DNA of 64,000 nt from Helicobacter cetorum MIT 00-7128. GTDB lineage: Bacteria > Campylobacterota > Campylobacteria > Campylobacterales > Helicobacteraceae. Positions 7,368 to 16,927 of this stretch are shown here, piece by piece; within the stretch, counting starts at the first letter, position 1; the number at the start of each line of letters is the position of its first letter. A program made the translations under genes and the position numbers. The stretch lies in NCBI RefSeq assembly GCF_000259255.1, contig NC_017737.1, forward strand, positions 186,001 through 250,000, in the 5' to 3' direction. The notes below the pieces were generated by a model. It searched no databases. It saw only the letters and a list, made by a program, of their open reading frames with translations, and had not been told where the DNA came from.

Positions 7368-8681
7368 TCAAGCGTTCTTTATAGTGATAGTTCGGTATTT
7401 TGAGTAAATGACATTAGCCCCTTTAACAATTTTGACAAATTTTCGCTGTGTGTAGTCAATTTCGTAACCACTATAAACATCTTTTTGCATTTTGACTAAT
7501 AATTCTGCCAACTCATAGATGACTTCATCTCTAGGCGCATTCTTTTGGCAAAACACGATTAAATGCGCACTGGGGATATCTCTAATATGCATCCATAAAT
7601 CATTCGCTCGTGCGTCTTGCAATAATTTAATATTTTCTTTTTGGTTTTTCCCTAAACCGATTTTAAAATCCTTATAATATAGCACCTCATACCCACTAAC
7701 AACACGCTTAATCTTTGCGTTCTTAATGGGGGCAAACATTTCTAAAACACCTTCTTTTAAGGCATCTTTAACATATGCAATTTGACGCTCTTTAAAAACA
7801 ATCTTTTCATTCAAATTTTCTTCTTCTAAATGCAAGAATTGGGCTTTTTGCTTTTTCTTCTTGCTGAGCGTGAATTTCTTATTGATAAAAGCACTTAAGG
7901 GCATGCTATTGTCAATTTCAATCTCACATTTTTGCCCTAGAAAATCTTCTAAAACCACGCTTTTATCATGCTTATGGATTAAATGTTGATAGGTTAATAA
8001 TAGCGTAGCTTGTGATTGCAAATGCTTAGCCTCTAGTTGCAAGTCTTTAGCGCTTTCTAAATTTTCTAATTTTTCAATAAGGCGTGTTTTTTGAATATTT
8101 AGGCGTTTGATGATTTGACTTTTTTTCTGTTCTAGCTCTTTGTTTTCTTGATTTTCAAAAGCTTGTTTGAAAATTTCAAGCAACTCTTCTATGTTTATAT
8201 CTTGTTCTTTATGAACATATGAATTAGAAGGGAGTTTGTCTAAAATATCGTTTTTAGTTACCCTATCATTAAAACGCAGTGCTTCTATAACGCATTTATG
8301 GTTATCTAAAATGATTAAATTGGCTCTTTTAGGGACAAATTCCAAACGCAATGTAAAACTTTCGCTCTTATAGGCTAAATCTTTTTTAAAAACAATCTCT
8401 ATTATTCTATCATTATCTACAATTTTTGCATTGATTAAAAGCGCATTTTTAGCGAATTTATTGAGCCAAAAATCTAAAGCCAAAGTGTTTTTTAAAATAC
8501 TCTCTAAAGGCTTTTGGGATAAGCCAATATAAGGCACATTAAAATCTAAGATAAAAACATAGCGTTTATGCTCTTTTTCAAAAGTCTCCAAAAGAAAAGT
8601 AGAATTTTTAATACGCTTTAAATTAAAGCTCTTTTGAGTGTTTAAAAAATGTATAAATGCTTTTAAAAGATAGAATTTCAC
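7368..8681 (-). CDS. NFACT-family protein (RqcH/FbpA-like ribosome quality control factor)
   Basis: Long annotated as fibronectin/fibrinogen-binding protein; the family is now tied to ribosome-associated quality control (RqcH/Rqc2), where it binds 50S subunits carrying stalled chains. The N-terminal NFACT domain is followed by a coiled coil (about 185-270, KLENLESAKDLQLEAKHLQ) and the NFACT-R domain with DLWMHIRDIPSAHLIVF near residue 350. At 437 residues it is shorter than Firmicute homologues (about 570), as in other Helicobacter. Its start overlaps the recN stop by 4 bp, pointing to an operon nadK-recN-this gene. Confidence 0.85.
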   Translation of the reverse strand: MKFYLLKAFIHFLNTQKSFNLKRIKNSTFLLETFEKEHKRYVFILDFNVPYIGLSQKPLESILKNTLALDFWLNKFAKNALLINAKIVDNDRIIEIVFKKDLAYKSESFTLRLEFVPKRANLIILDNHKCVIEALRFNDRVTKNDILDKLPSNSYVHKEQDINIEELLEIFKQAFENQENKELEQKKSQIIKRLNIQKTRLIEKLENLESAKDLQLEAKHLQSQATLLLTYQHLIHKHDKSVVLEDFLGQKCEIEIDNSMPLSAFINKKFTLSKKKKQKAQFLHLEEENLNEKIVFKERQIAYVKDALKEGVLEMFAPIKNAKIKRVVSGYEVLYYKDFKIGLGKNQKENIKLLQDARANDLWMHIRDIPSAHLIVFCQKNAPRDEVIYELAELLVKMQKDVYSGYEIDYTQRKFVKIVKGANVIYSKYRTITIKNA

Positions 8682-10234
8682 TCGCTTACCTTTAGTTTTT
8701 CTTTAGCAAAATTAATCGCACTCTCCACATTTTCACTACCTCCAACCATGCGAGCGATTTCTAAGACTCGTTCTTTATTTTCTAAGATTTTTAGCATGCT
8801 TTTTTGCTTGTCTTTATAAACTAAAATATGGCACTTGGCAATTGCTGGAATATGCACTTGATGGGAAATAGCAAATATTTGAACGCACTCGCTTAATACT
8901 TCTAATGCCTTAGAAACCGCTAAACTCTCTTCGCCACTTAGATTTGAATCCATTTCATCTAAGACTAGCACCCCTTTAAAATCCTTTAAAAATTCCATTT
9001 CTAAAAGCATGAACGCTAGTCTCAAACGACTATATTCACCAGAACTTAAAGTCTCTAAAACAGAATTTTCTAAATTTAAAACAAGTTTTTGAGAGCCCTT
9101 TTTATCCATGCTCACTTCTTCTAAAATTAAGCTTGGATTTTTTAATAACAACTCTTTGGCTTTAGCTTGCAATTTAGTATTAAAGCCTTGCAAATATTTG
9201 ATTCTTAAAGCGCTTAATTGAGCGCACAAATCAATGCATTCTTTTTTTAAATTCTCTCTTTGTGAATGCAAACTTTCGCAATTTTCATCAATTTGACTTA
9301 AATGGCTCAATTCATTTTTGACATAAATTAAACGCTCTTTGGCATTAAGAATACTTCCATAATCCTTAATCACAGAACTTAACTCGCTTAATCGCTCTAA
9401 AATTGCCCCCGCATCTAAATGCTCGCATTCTTCTAATTTAGTCTGTTCTTTTTCTAATAAAGCGCTTGCCTCCATTAAGGCACTCTCTAAAAATTGTGCG
9501 TTTTCTCCCATGCTCTCTAAAGCATGCGTGATTTTATGCGAAGTTTCTAAAGCTTTTAAAGCTTGGATAATTTTATCGCTCAACTTTTCTTTATGCGATA
9601 ATAATTTTTTTTGCTCTAAAAGGCGTTCGTATTCATCTTCTTCTAAATTCAAACGCTCTAATTTCATTTTTTCAAAATTTAAGCGTTCTTCTAAATCTTT
9701 AACAAAACGCTTTTTGTCTTCTAAAAGGCGTATTTCTTTTTCTAAAAGCTCTAAATTTTCAAAATTCTCTTTAAAATTATCTAAAAGGGGCATAAATTGT
9801 TTATCAAGGCTTATAATATAGCCATCTAATAAAGCAAGCATTAAATCATTATCTAGCTCATTTTGACTAAATCTGTCATTAGACAAGCGTTTGATTAAGC
9901 CTTTTAATAATTCTTTAAGCGTGTTTTTTGACAAGCTTGTTTGATTTAAAAAATAGCGTGTTTTTTCTCTTTTTATCACACTTATAACTAAAGGTTCATC
10001 ATTATCTTCTCTAAAAATGCCATATTTTTCAGTATCCAAAAAGGGGGCTAAAAATTCCACTTCAATATTTAGTGCATTGCTTTCTTTAAGCCCAAAGGCT
10101 CCTAAAAGACTAGCAATTAAAACACTTTTTCCCGCTCCACTTGCGCCACTAATAGCATTTAATCCTGTATCAAACTCTATATCAATGTTTTCAAAAACAG
10201 CATTTTGACGCACTTTTAAGCGTTTAATCAACAT
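8678..10234 (-). CDS. recN: DNA repair ATPase RecN
   Basis: An SMC-like ATPase that acts at DNA double-strand breaks. Walker A is GASGAGKS (30-37). A long coiled coil fills the middle (about 150-350). The ABC signature is LSSGEYSRLRLAF and Walker B is VLVLDEMDSNLSG. The open frame extends 17 codons upstream, but the ATG at 10234, overlapping the nadK stop (TAATG), gives the conserved start MLIKRLKVRQ and was chosen. At 518 residues it is about 30 shorter than E. coli RecN, mainly in the coil. Confidence 0.93.
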   Translation of the reverse strand: MLIKRLKVRQNAVFENIDIEFDTGLNAISGASGAGKSVLIASLLGAFGLKESNALNIEVEFLAPFLDTEKYGIFREDNDEPLVISVIKREKTRYFLNQTSLSKNTLKELLKGLIKRLSNDRFSQNELDNDLMLALLDGYIISLDKQFMPLLDNFKENFENLELLEKEIRLLEDKKRFVKDLEERLNFEKMKLERLNLEEDEYERLLEQKKLLSHKEKLSDKIIQALKALETSHKITHALESMGENAQFLESALMEASALLEKEQTKLEECEHLDAGAILERLSELSSVIKDYGSILNAKERLIYVKNELSHLSQIDENCESLHSQRENLKKECIDLCAQLSALRIKYLQGFNTKLQAKAKELLLKNPSLILEEVSMDKKGSQKLVLNLENSVLETLSSGEYSRLRLAFMLLEMEFLKDFKGVLVLDEMDSNLSGEESLAVSKALEVLSECVQIFAISHQVHIPAIAKCHILVYKDKQKSMLKILENKERVLEIARMVGGSENVESAINFAKEKLKVSE

Positions 10235-11106
10235 TAAAACCCCTCTTTTGTATTTTCTAGCACCATTTTTTGTCTCTCTCCCCATAATAACTTTTCCTTA
10301 AGCACTCTAAAATAATCTCTATCATTCTTATGCAAAAGAATGGATGAATGTTTACTCGCCTTAAGGTTTAGCTTTTGATCTGCTTTTAGTTCAAAGATTA
10401 CTTGCCCATCTACAACTATAAGTGCGTCTTTATTCACCTTAAAACTCAAACAAAATTCTGCCCCAAGCACTAAGGGGCGTTGGGTTAAAGAAAAATCACA
10501 TAGTGGCGTTAGAATATAGCTTTGACTTAAAGCATGCACAATAGGACCATTAGCGCTTAGATTATAAGCCGTTGAACCTAAAGGTGTTGCAATAATAAGC
10601 CCATCGCCTTTGTAAGTATTAAAAACAACACCCTTAACGCACGCCTCTATCCCTAAAACCCCGAGTGATTCTTTTTTGGTGATTAAAATTTCATTGATAG
10701 CATAAAAAGATTTATTTTCTATAGTTGCTTCTAAGGCCAAATGTTTTTCTGTGATGACTTCTTTAGATTTTAGGGCTTTTAAAAACGCTTGCAATTCGTA
10801 TAATTCAATCGCACTCAAAAAGCCTAAATTTCCCATTCTCACCCCAAAGCAAGGCTTATTATGCCCATGCACCACTCTTAAAGCCCCAAGCATGGTGCCA
10901 TCGCCCCCCAAGCACAAAAAAGCATGCGCTTTTTTCAACGCTTTTTTAATCTCAAAATCACTGATGATAAAAGCCTCAAAACCCTCGCTTTCTAGCAAGC
11001 TCATTACAAACTCTTTGGCTTGATTAAGCGCTTTTAAACGAGCGCTATCTCTATGAGGAGGGCGCACAAACACACCTATAATCTTTATTGACTTTTCCAT
11101 AGACAT
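10234..11106 (-). CDS. nadK: NAD kinase
   Basis: Phosphorylates NAD to NADP in the cytoplasm. It has the family motif GGDGTML near residue 67 and the second conserved segment GSTAYNLSANGPIVHALS, in which the usual GGP is NGP, plus DG(L)IIATPLGSTAY. At 290 residues it is normal length. Two in-frame ATGs (11106 and 11100) are possible; the first is given. It heads the nadK-recN-RqcH operon, and all junctions overlap or nearly overlap. Confidence 0.93.
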   Translation of the reverse strand: MSMEKSIKIIGVFVRPPHRDSARLKALNQAKEFVMSLLESEGFEAFIISDFEIKKALKKAHAFLCLGGDGTMLGALRVVHGHNKPCFGVRMGNLGFLSAIELYELQAFLKALKSKEVITEKHLALEATIENKSFYAINEILITKKESLGVLGIEACVKGVVFNTYKGDGLIIATPLGSTAYNLSANGPIVHALSQSYILTPLCDFSLTQRPLVLGAEFCLSFKVNKDALIVVDGQVIFELKADQKLNLKASKHSSILLHKNDRDYFRVLKEKLLWGERQKMVLENTKEGF

Positions 11107-11317
11107 TATTGTAGCTTAAAAGTTTAAAATGCACTTTTAAACTAGTTTATTCTGCTTAGTGATTTAAATCAATTAATTGTTATAATTATTTTTATATAAT
11201 TAAAAATATTTTTATTAAAATCTTAAAAATTCCAAGAATAGCGCACTTTATAACAAGATTAAAAACAATAAAATTAAATTTTTTGCCCTATTTGCTTTTT
11301 AAACACTTTTTCTTTAC

Positions 11318-11323
11318 TATAAT
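11318..11323 (+). promoter_or_regulatory. -10 box (TATAAT) of the outer membrane protein gene at 11379
   Basis: ACTATAATTC, 56 bp before the start codon. A/T-rich periodic sequence upstream takes the place of a clear -35 box, as is usual in Helicobacter. Confidence 0.6.
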
Positions 11324-11378
11324 TCAAAATACTCACTAGATGTGGGTTAAGATTATCTTGAAATTAAAGGGATTTTTA

Positions 11379-12098
11379 ATGAAAACATTTAAAACTTTAG
11401 CATTAAGCACTCTTTTAACCTCTGGACTCTCCACTTTAGTCATGGCAGAAAATAGTGGTGTCTATACTAGCATTGGATTTCAATACTCACAATTAAGACT
11501 AACAACAACCAATACCGATAGAATTCGTAATCCTTCCCCTGCATTAGTAGATGTTATTCCTAATAGAATTACCATGGGCAATATGTATGGCTTTGGTATC
11601 AATATTGGTTACAAACATTTCTTTGGCAAGGAAAAAAGAAATGGCTTACGCTATTATGCGTTTTATGACTATGCCTATTCTAACCCTTACTATAATAACA
11701 GCCAAGATAATTTAGGGCGCACCAATAATAATGTCTATGGAGTAGGATTTGATTATCTCTTTAATTTTGTTAATAAAGATGATGTTCAAGCAGGTCTATT
11801 CTTTGGTGTAGCAATTGCGGGTTCATCTTGGAGTAGTGCTATGCAATCTCAAGGCACTTGCGCTAAAAATGATGATTATTGTCGCAATAATTTTACTTAT
11901 GTGCAAGTCCCATTGCAATGGGGCATTAGGACTAATGTGAGCAAACACAATGGTTTTGAAATTGGTATGAAAGTCCCTCTAGTTCAAAACTATTGGCTAA
12001 AAGTAGGCTCTCAAAAGGGCGCTAATGGAGATACTCTAGCCTCAGTTACTTACAAACGCTCTGTTGTGTTCTATCTCAACTATGTCTATAGTTTCTAA
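11379..12098 (+). CDS. Hor-family outer membrane protein
   Basis: A small beta-barrel outer membrane protein of the Helicobacter Hor group. It has a signal peptide (MKTFKTLALSTLLTSGLSTL, cut after LVMA), then ENSGVYTSIGFQYSQ, repeated aromatic/Gly strands (GFGINIGYKHFFGK) and the terminal YLNYVYSF ending in Phe, which is the barrel export signal. I used the ATG at 11379 because it follows AAAGGGA at ideal spacing and gives a clean signal peptide; the longer frame from 11340 would spoil it. H. pylori has a related OMP downstream of nadK. A strong terminator follows at 12119. Confidence 0.87.
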   Translation: MKTFKTLALSTLLTSGLSTLVMAENSGVYTSIGFQYSQLRLTTTNTDRIRNPSPALVDVIPNRITMGNMYGFGINIGYKHFFGKEKRNGLRYYAFYDYAYSNPYYNNSQDNLGRTNNNVYGVGFDYLFNFVNKDDVQAGLFFGVAIAGSSWSSAMQSQGTCAKNDDYCRNNFTYVQVPLQWGIRTNVSKHNGFEIGMKVPLVQNYWLKVGSQKGANGDTLASVTYKRSVVFYLNYVYSF

Positions 12099-12118
12099 AC
12101 CTTTTTAAGCTTAACCTG

Positions 12119-12159
12119 CTATAAAAGATGCTTTTAAAGGCATCTTTTATAGTCTTTTT
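12119..12159 (+). terminator. Strong intrinsic terminator after the first OMP gene
   Basis: CTATAAAAGATGC (12119-12131) pairs perfectly with GCATCTTTTATAG (12140-12152), followed by TCTTTTTG. Confidence 0.9.
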
Positions 12160-12255
12160 GCCCCTTATTCTCTCACTTTAAGAGTTTTTTAATATTATTT
12201 AGATACTCTAATATTCAATCATTATTAAAGATTGATTTATTTTTAAGGATTTTAA

Positions 12256-12942
12256 ATGCAAAAATTATTTTCTAAACGAGTTTGTGCCCTTGCCTTTATT
12301 GCTCTTACTAATAGCGCATTTGCTATGGATAATAATGGAGTCTTTATAGGAGCAGGATACCAACAAGGTATCGCTCAAATGCGCTCCACTATTAATGCTA
12401 ACCATCAAAATACTAGCACTAAAATTCAAGGCTTTGGCGTTATGCTAGGCTATCAGTTCTTCTTTGGAAAGTATTTAGGTTTGCGTGCTTATGGCTTTTT
12501 TGATTATGCGCATGCTGATTCTATCAAGCTTAAAAACCCTAATGCTAAAGCAGATGCTAAAGGTGGTTTCAATAACCAACAAAAAGTAGAGCCCAACATG
12601 CTTACTTATGGTGGAGCAGCGGATTTAATGCTTAATTTTGTTAATAATGGTATTATGAGCTTAGGAATCTTTGGTGGGGTGCAATTAGCCGGTAATTCTT
12701 GGATTATGGCAACACCTAGTTTTGAGGGTATTTTATTAGAAGAATCTCGCATAAGCAAAAAGGCAAGCGCCTTTCAATTCCTCTTTAATGTAGGGGCTCG
12801 CTTAAGAGTATTAAAACATTCTAGCATAGAAGGGGGCATTAAATTCCCTATGCTTAAAGACCCTTTTATTACAGCAAAAAATATGGACTTGAGTTTTAGA
12901 AGGGTGTATTCGTGGTATGTGAATTATGTGTTCACTTTTTAA
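12256..12942 (+). CDS. Hor-family outer membrane protein
   Basis: A second small OMP. It has a signal peptide (MQKLFSKRVCALAFIALTNS, cut after AFA), then MDNNGVFIGAGYQQG and barrel strands with the family signature GYQFFFGKYLGLRAYGFFDY. It ends YVNYVFTF with a terminal Phe. The ATG at 12256 follows AAGGAT. It is 228 residues and shares the pattern FFGK..GLRYY(A/G)F(Y/F)DYA with the neighbour at 11379 and with the OMP at 53482, so all three belong to one paralogous family. The substrate or ligand cannot be told from sequence. Confidence 0.87.
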   Translation: MQKLFSKRVCALAFIALTNSAFAMDNNGVFIGAGYQQGIAQMRSTINANHQNTSTKIQGFGVMLGYQFFFGKYLGLRAYGFFDYAHADSIKLKNPNAKADAKGGFNNQQKVEPNMLTYGGAADLMLNFVNNGIMSLGIFGGVQLAGNSWIMATPSFEGILLEESRISKKASAFQFLFNVGARLRVLKHSSIEGGIKFPMLKDPFITAKNMDLSFRRVYSWYVNYVFTF

Positions 12943-13683
12943 AAGATTTTTTGTTTTATTATAAAACCCCTTAATCCCCTTAATACTAAGGGGGTTACAC
13001 CCGCCCACATACAAAAGCAAAATCTAATTCAATAATACAAATAGCCCTTAAGCGTTATATTGAGACACATTTGACATATAAATTAAAAACAAAAACTCAA
13101 CTCTCTTATGCTTAAAATATCTTAAAAACCATACTCATTGCATGCTAAGTATAATCAAATACGCTAATCTTTTTAAGCAAGTATTTAAAAAAAGTATTTT
13201 TTCATCTTTTTAGCAAACTTTATATCCATTAAGAAGATTTTTATTTAAGACTATTACATAGTGGCTTATACCCTTTCAAACTCGCTCTTTTAAGAAAAAT
13301 TTGATTGGAAGTTTAAGGCATTAAGACTATCAAAGAATAGATATAGCTTGCAAGCTAATTTTATCAAAATTAAGGCACGACAACTTTTTTAGTATGCGCT
13401 CTAAAAACACTTATTTTTTAAAAAATTGATTGCAAGCTTATGGTATGAATTACCCCAATTAGCTCAAAGATGATGAGATAATTTAGCTTATTGTTTCATA
13501 ACTAGCTAGTTCTTAATATGCTATCTCTTTTTAGAATAAACCCTTATTAGAGAAACTCACAAGTAGCTTTAGACAAAAATCTCGCTTTTCTTATGCCTAT
13601 CATCTAGCATGACCAACATTCATGTTGTAGTTTCTATAATGATATATTTAAAAAATATTAAGAACTAAAAAGTTTATATATGC
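12943..13683. other. Intergenic region of about 740 bp without a recognised gene
   Basis: Between the second OMP and mreC. It starts with a short hairpin CCCCTTA/TAAGGGG (12976-12993) that may end the OMP transcript. The rest is A/T-rich with stops in all frames; I find no tRNA, AapA-like peptide or repeat in it. Because the flanking genes are not neighbours in H. pylori, it may mark a rearrangement junction or a decayed gene. Confidence 0.5.
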
Positions 13684-13709
13684 TTAAAGCCTTCATCAAG
13701 GGGCTTTAA
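13684..13709 (-). terminator. Hairpin at the 3' end of the mreB-mreC unit
   Basis: TTAAAGCC (13684-13691) pairs with GGCTTTAA (13702-13709), 6 bp beyond the mreC stop. The T-run after it on the minus strand is weak. Confidence 0.45.
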
Positions 13710-13714
13710 TGCCT

Positions 13715-14461
13715 TTAGGGCATGCTTAAAAAAATATGGCGCAAAAGTTTCGCACTACTAATAAACGCACCCTTAAGCACCGCACTTTTATAAGTATAAT
13801 GCTCTTCAATTTTAGCCACTTCGCCCACATACACCCCAGCGCCAAAAATCCCATCTAGTCCGCTTGTAGTTACCTTATCGCCTATCTTAATAGATGCGCT
13901 TGGTGCAATAAACTCTACAACCAATTCTTGCTTAGCATTAGCCTTAGTAAAACCTAGCACTTCATTTTCCCCCACTACCACACTATAAGCACAGCGCCTA
14001 TGGGCATTCAAATACCCTTTCAAACGCCCTTGTTCCAAAAGTGCTATACCTATGGCTTGCTTATGAGAAACTAGACCATAAATCTTATCTTTCGTTAAAG
14101 ATAAAGAATGGCTTAAATAAATACTATTAGTATCCTCAAAAGTTGCAAATGAAGTCATAAAAATAGGAAAATAATGCGCAGAATTAAAAACTTGCTTAGA
14201 ATCATCAAAGGCTTTTAAGCGCTCTTTTAAATCGGCATTTTCTAGCTTTAAAGCTTCAAATTCTAAATGTTCTTTTTGAAAATCTTTAATGCTTTTAGCT
14301 TGAAAAAAATATGCTTGAAACTCATTAAAAATAGCGTTTTTAGTGCTAATTAATGCGCTTTTAATCGTATCGCTCACATATGAAGAGCTACCTTTAATAT
14401 CTAAAAAATAGAATAGGAAAAAAACCCCTAAAAACCCAACTAATTTAACATAAAATCGCAT
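13715..14461 (-). CDS. mreC: Cell shape-determining protein MreC
   Basis: An inner-membrane periplasmic scaffold of the elongasome that links MreB to cell-wall synthases. There is one N-terminal membrane segment (FYVKLVGFLGVFFLFYFLDI), then a coiled coil (about 45-85, HLEFEALKLENADLKERLKA) and the beta-rich MreC domain with GDKVTTSGLDGIFGAGVYVG. At 248 residues it has the Helicobacter length. It lies 5 bp after mreB and is surely co-transcribed. Helicobacter depends on MreB/MreC for shape and urease/growth rather than on classical rod maintenance, by family knowledge. Confidence 0.93.
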   Translation of the reverse strand: MRFYVKLVGFLGVFFLFYFLDIKGSSSYVSDTIKSALISTKNAIFNEFQAYFFQAKSIKDFQKEHLEFEALKLENADLKERLKAFDDSKQVFNSAHYFPIFMTSFATFEDTNSIYLSHSLSLTKDKIYGLVSHKQAIGIALLEQGRLKGYLNAHRRCAYSVVVGENEVLGFTKANAKQELVVEFIAPSASIKIGDKVTTSGLDGIFGAGVYVGEVAKIEEHYTYKSAVLKGAFISSAKLLRHIFLSMP

Positions 14462-14466
14462 TGAAG

Positions 14467-15510
14467 TTATTCGCTAAAGCCTACACGACTAAGCAAATCC
14501 AAATCTTCTATCGCCTTACCTGTGCCTTTGGCTACTGCTAATAAAGGTTCTTCGCCCACATACACAGGGAGCTTAACTGCATCACTTAAATACTTGTCTA
14601 AGCCCTTAATAAGCGCCCCACCACCTGTTAGCACCACGCCATTTTGCACAATATCTCTAGCCAAATCCGGCTTAACTTCTTCAAGCACACTTCTTAAAGC
14701 ACTAGAAATTTCTTTAATCTGGTCTTTAATCGCCTCTAAAATATCATCAGAAGTCAATTCTATCGTGCTTAAAAGCCCACTTACTTGGTCTCTTCCAGAG
14801 ATTTCCATGCTTAATGTTGGGTCTAGCTTAATCGCACAACCAATTTCAATCTTAATGTTTTCGCCGGTGCGTTCACCTATAAGAAGATTAAATTTCTTGC
14901 GGATATATTCCACTATGCTTTGGTCTAGTTTATCCCCAGCTACCCTAATGCTTTTAGAAAGCACTAATCCGCCTAAACTAATCACACCAATTTCAGTTGT
15001 GCCTCCACCAATATCTACAATGAGACTTCCTTGTGGCTCTTTAACCGGCAAGCCTGCTCCAATAGCGGCTGCCATAGGCTCTTCAATCAAAAAGACTTCT
15101 CTAGCTCCTGCACTTAAAGCACTCTCTTTAACCGCATTTCTTTCTACGCTTGTCAAGCCATAAGGCACGCATACCATAATGCGTGGGCGAATCCAAGACT
15201 TACGCTTATGAGCCTTTTCAATAAAGTAGCGAATCATTTTTGCGGTAATATCATAATCGGCAATCACGCCATCTTTCATAGGGCGAATCGCTCTAATGCC
15301 ATTAGGGGTTTTACCAAGCATTTCCTTAGCATCACTGCCTACTGCTAAAATATCATACGCCTTAGAGTCAAATAGCCCCATGCGCACCGCCACAATAGAA
15401 GGCTCATTAATAATAATCCCTTGCCCTTTTACCAATACAATCGTATTAGCCGTGCCTAAGTCTATAGCAATGTCGTGCGAAAACAGACCGATTAGCTTGC
15501 TAAAAATCAT
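14467..15510 (-). CDS. mreB: Rod shape-determining actin homologue MreB
   Basis: A cytoskeletal ATPase that forms membrane-bound filaments guiding wall synthesis. The actin-fold motifs are clear: phosphate 1 DIAIDLGTANTIVLVKG, connect 1 and phosphate 2 VDIGGGTTEIGVIS, and adenosine motif VLTGGGALIKGLDKYL. It is 347 residues, normal length. The N-terminal MIFSKLIGLFSHD is amphipathic, in keeping with membrane contact. It lies upstream of mreC and about 50 bp downstream of clpX on the same strand. Confidence 0.96.
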   Translation of the reverse strand: MIFSKLIGLFSHDIAIDLGTANTIVLVKGQGIIINEPSIVAVRMGLFDSKAYDILAVGSDAKEMLGKTPNGIRAIRPMKDGVIADYDITAKMIRYFIEKAHKRKSWIRPRIMVCVPYGLTSVERNAVKESALSAGAREVFLIEEPMAAAIGAGLPVKEPQGSLIVDIGGGTTEIGVISLGGLVLSKSIRVAGDKLDQSIVEYIRKKFNLLIGERTGENIKIEIGCAIKLDPTLSMEISGRDQVSGLLSTIELTSDDILEAIKDQIKEISSALRSVLEEVKPDLARDIVQNGVVLTGGGALIKGLDKYLSDAVKLPVYVGEEPLLAVAKGTGKAIEDLDLLSRVGFSE

Positions 15511-15559
15511 GCTTTTTGTCCTTGTCCTTTTGATTTAAAATTTTAAGCCCTAATATAAT

Positions 15560-16906
15560 TCAAGGGAGGGCTTTTGAATGGCTTTTTTTAACAATGAGAG
15601 GTTCAGCTTGCTTTAAAACGCAATCTTTGGTAATACGCACCTCACAGCCCTTAAGCTTAGGCAAATCAAACATAATATCTAAGCAAAAATCCTCAATAAT
15701 TGCCCTTAAACCTCTAGCCCCGGTTTTTCTCTCTAGGGCTAATTGAGCAATCTTTTTAATCGCCTCTTCTTCAAAAATCAAATCCACTTCGTCCATTCTA
15801 AAAAGCTGTTGGTATTGCTTGATGAGGGCATTTTTTGGCTTTTGTAAAATTTCTACCATAGCCTCTAGACTAATACTATCTAAAGTGCTTAAAACATGCA
15901 AACGACCAATGAGTTCTGGAATAAGGCCATAATTGACCAAGTCGTGGGTTTCTGCTAAATGCAAAATTTCTTCTTGCTCTTTCTTGCTCATTTTCTCATG
16001 GGTGAAACCAAGCACATTTTGTGTGGTGCGTTTTTTAATGATTTCAGCTAATCCATCAAACGCTCCTGCACAGATAAATAAAATATCGCTTGTATCAATT
16101 TGGATAAAATTGCCATCAGGGTGTTTGCGCCCCCCCTTAGGTGGGATATTTACCACAGAGCCTTCAATAATTTTTAATAGCGCTTGTTGCACACCCTCCC
16201 CAGAGACATCTCTAGTGATAGAGCGATTTTCTGATAATCGACTAATCTTATCAATCTCATCAATAAAGACAATGCCCTTTTGCGCTTTTTGCACATCCCA
16301 ATCGCTTGCTTGCAATAATCTGGTAAGAATATTTTCTACATCTTCGCCTACATAGCCTGCCTCAGTCAAACTTGTTGCATCACTAATAGCTATAGGAATA
16401 TCCAAATGCTTAGCTAAAGTTTGCGCCATTAAGGTTTTGCCTGAGCCTGTTGGGCCTATAAGTAGAATATTAGACTTAGAGAGCTCCACTTCTTCAAAAG
16501 CTAAAAGAGCTGAATCCTTTAAGCCCTCTTCATTAGAGGCTTGGTTTTCTAATTGCTCCTTGAAAGCCAAGCGCTTATAATGGTTATATACCGCTACAGA
16601 AAAGACCTTTTTAGCTTGCTCTTGTCCAATCACATAGTTATCTAAAACCGCTTTAAGCTCTTTAGGAGCTGGAATATGAGAGAAAAAAGACTCATTGTCA
16701 GAGAGAGTGTGAGCCCCTTTGTATTTTGTGTCTTTTTTATCAATAAAAGCGCTCTCATGCTTATGCAACTCTTCATATATAGCGCTGACACAATATTCGC
16801 ATATACAAACATCTTTAGTCAAATTACTAGAAAAGATGACTCTGCGCCTTTTGGGGTCGCTTGATTCGGGTTTTTGGCAAAAACTGCAATAAAGCGTTTC
16901 GTTCAT
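15560..16906 (-). CDS. clpX: ClpXP protease ATP-binding subunit ClpX
   Basis: An AAA+ unfoldase feeding ClpP. The N-terminal zinc finger has CSFC and CICEYC pairs (residues 7-40). Walker A is GPTGSGKT, the pore loop GYVGEDVE, Walker [10 protein letters not shown], and the ClpP-docking loop LGF is within NVLGFTHEK. At 448 residues it is slightly longer than E. coli ClpX (424). A run of seven C/G within the codons for PPKGGRKHP is a conserved coding stretch, not a switch. It stands between lpxA (22 bp) and mreB, matching the H. pylori order. Confidence 0.96.
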   Translation of the reverse strand: MNETLYCSFCQKPESSDPKRRRVIFSSNLTKDVCICEYCVSAIYEELHKHESAFIDKKDTKYKGAHTLSDNESFFSHIPAPKELKAVLDNYVIGQEQAKKVFSVAVYNHYKRLAFKEQLENQASNEEGLKDSALLAFEEVELSKSNILLIGPTGSGKTLMAQTLAKHLDIPIAISDATSLTEAGYVGEDVENILTRLLQASDWDVQKAQKGIVFIDEIDKISRLSENRSITRDVSGEGVQQALLKIIEGSVVNIPPKGGRKHPDGNFIQIDTSDILFICAGAFDGLAEIIKKRTTQNVLGFTHEKMSKKEQEEILHLAETHDLVNYGLIPELIGRLHVLSTLDSISLEAMVEILQKPKNALIKQYQQLFRMDEVDLIFEEEAIKKIAQLALERKTGARGLRAIIEDFCLDIMFDLPKLKGCEVRITKDCVLKQAEPLIVKKSHSKALP

Positions 16907-16927
16907 TCTAATCCTTGCATATCTTAA

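Noticed and set aside
12943-13683. Hidden toxin-antitoxin module or tRNA in the long spacer before mreC
   Set aside because: No Shine-Dalgarno-plus-short-ORF pattern, paired antisense -10 or cloverleaf arms could be found.
16128-16140. C-run in clpX as a phase switch
   Set aside because: Seven bases only, in codons for a conserved PPKGGRKHP segment of an essential-type gene.
15933-16355. Plus-strand ORFs opposite clpX, mreB, polA and other genes
   Set aside because: Shadows of well-supported genes with no independent signals.
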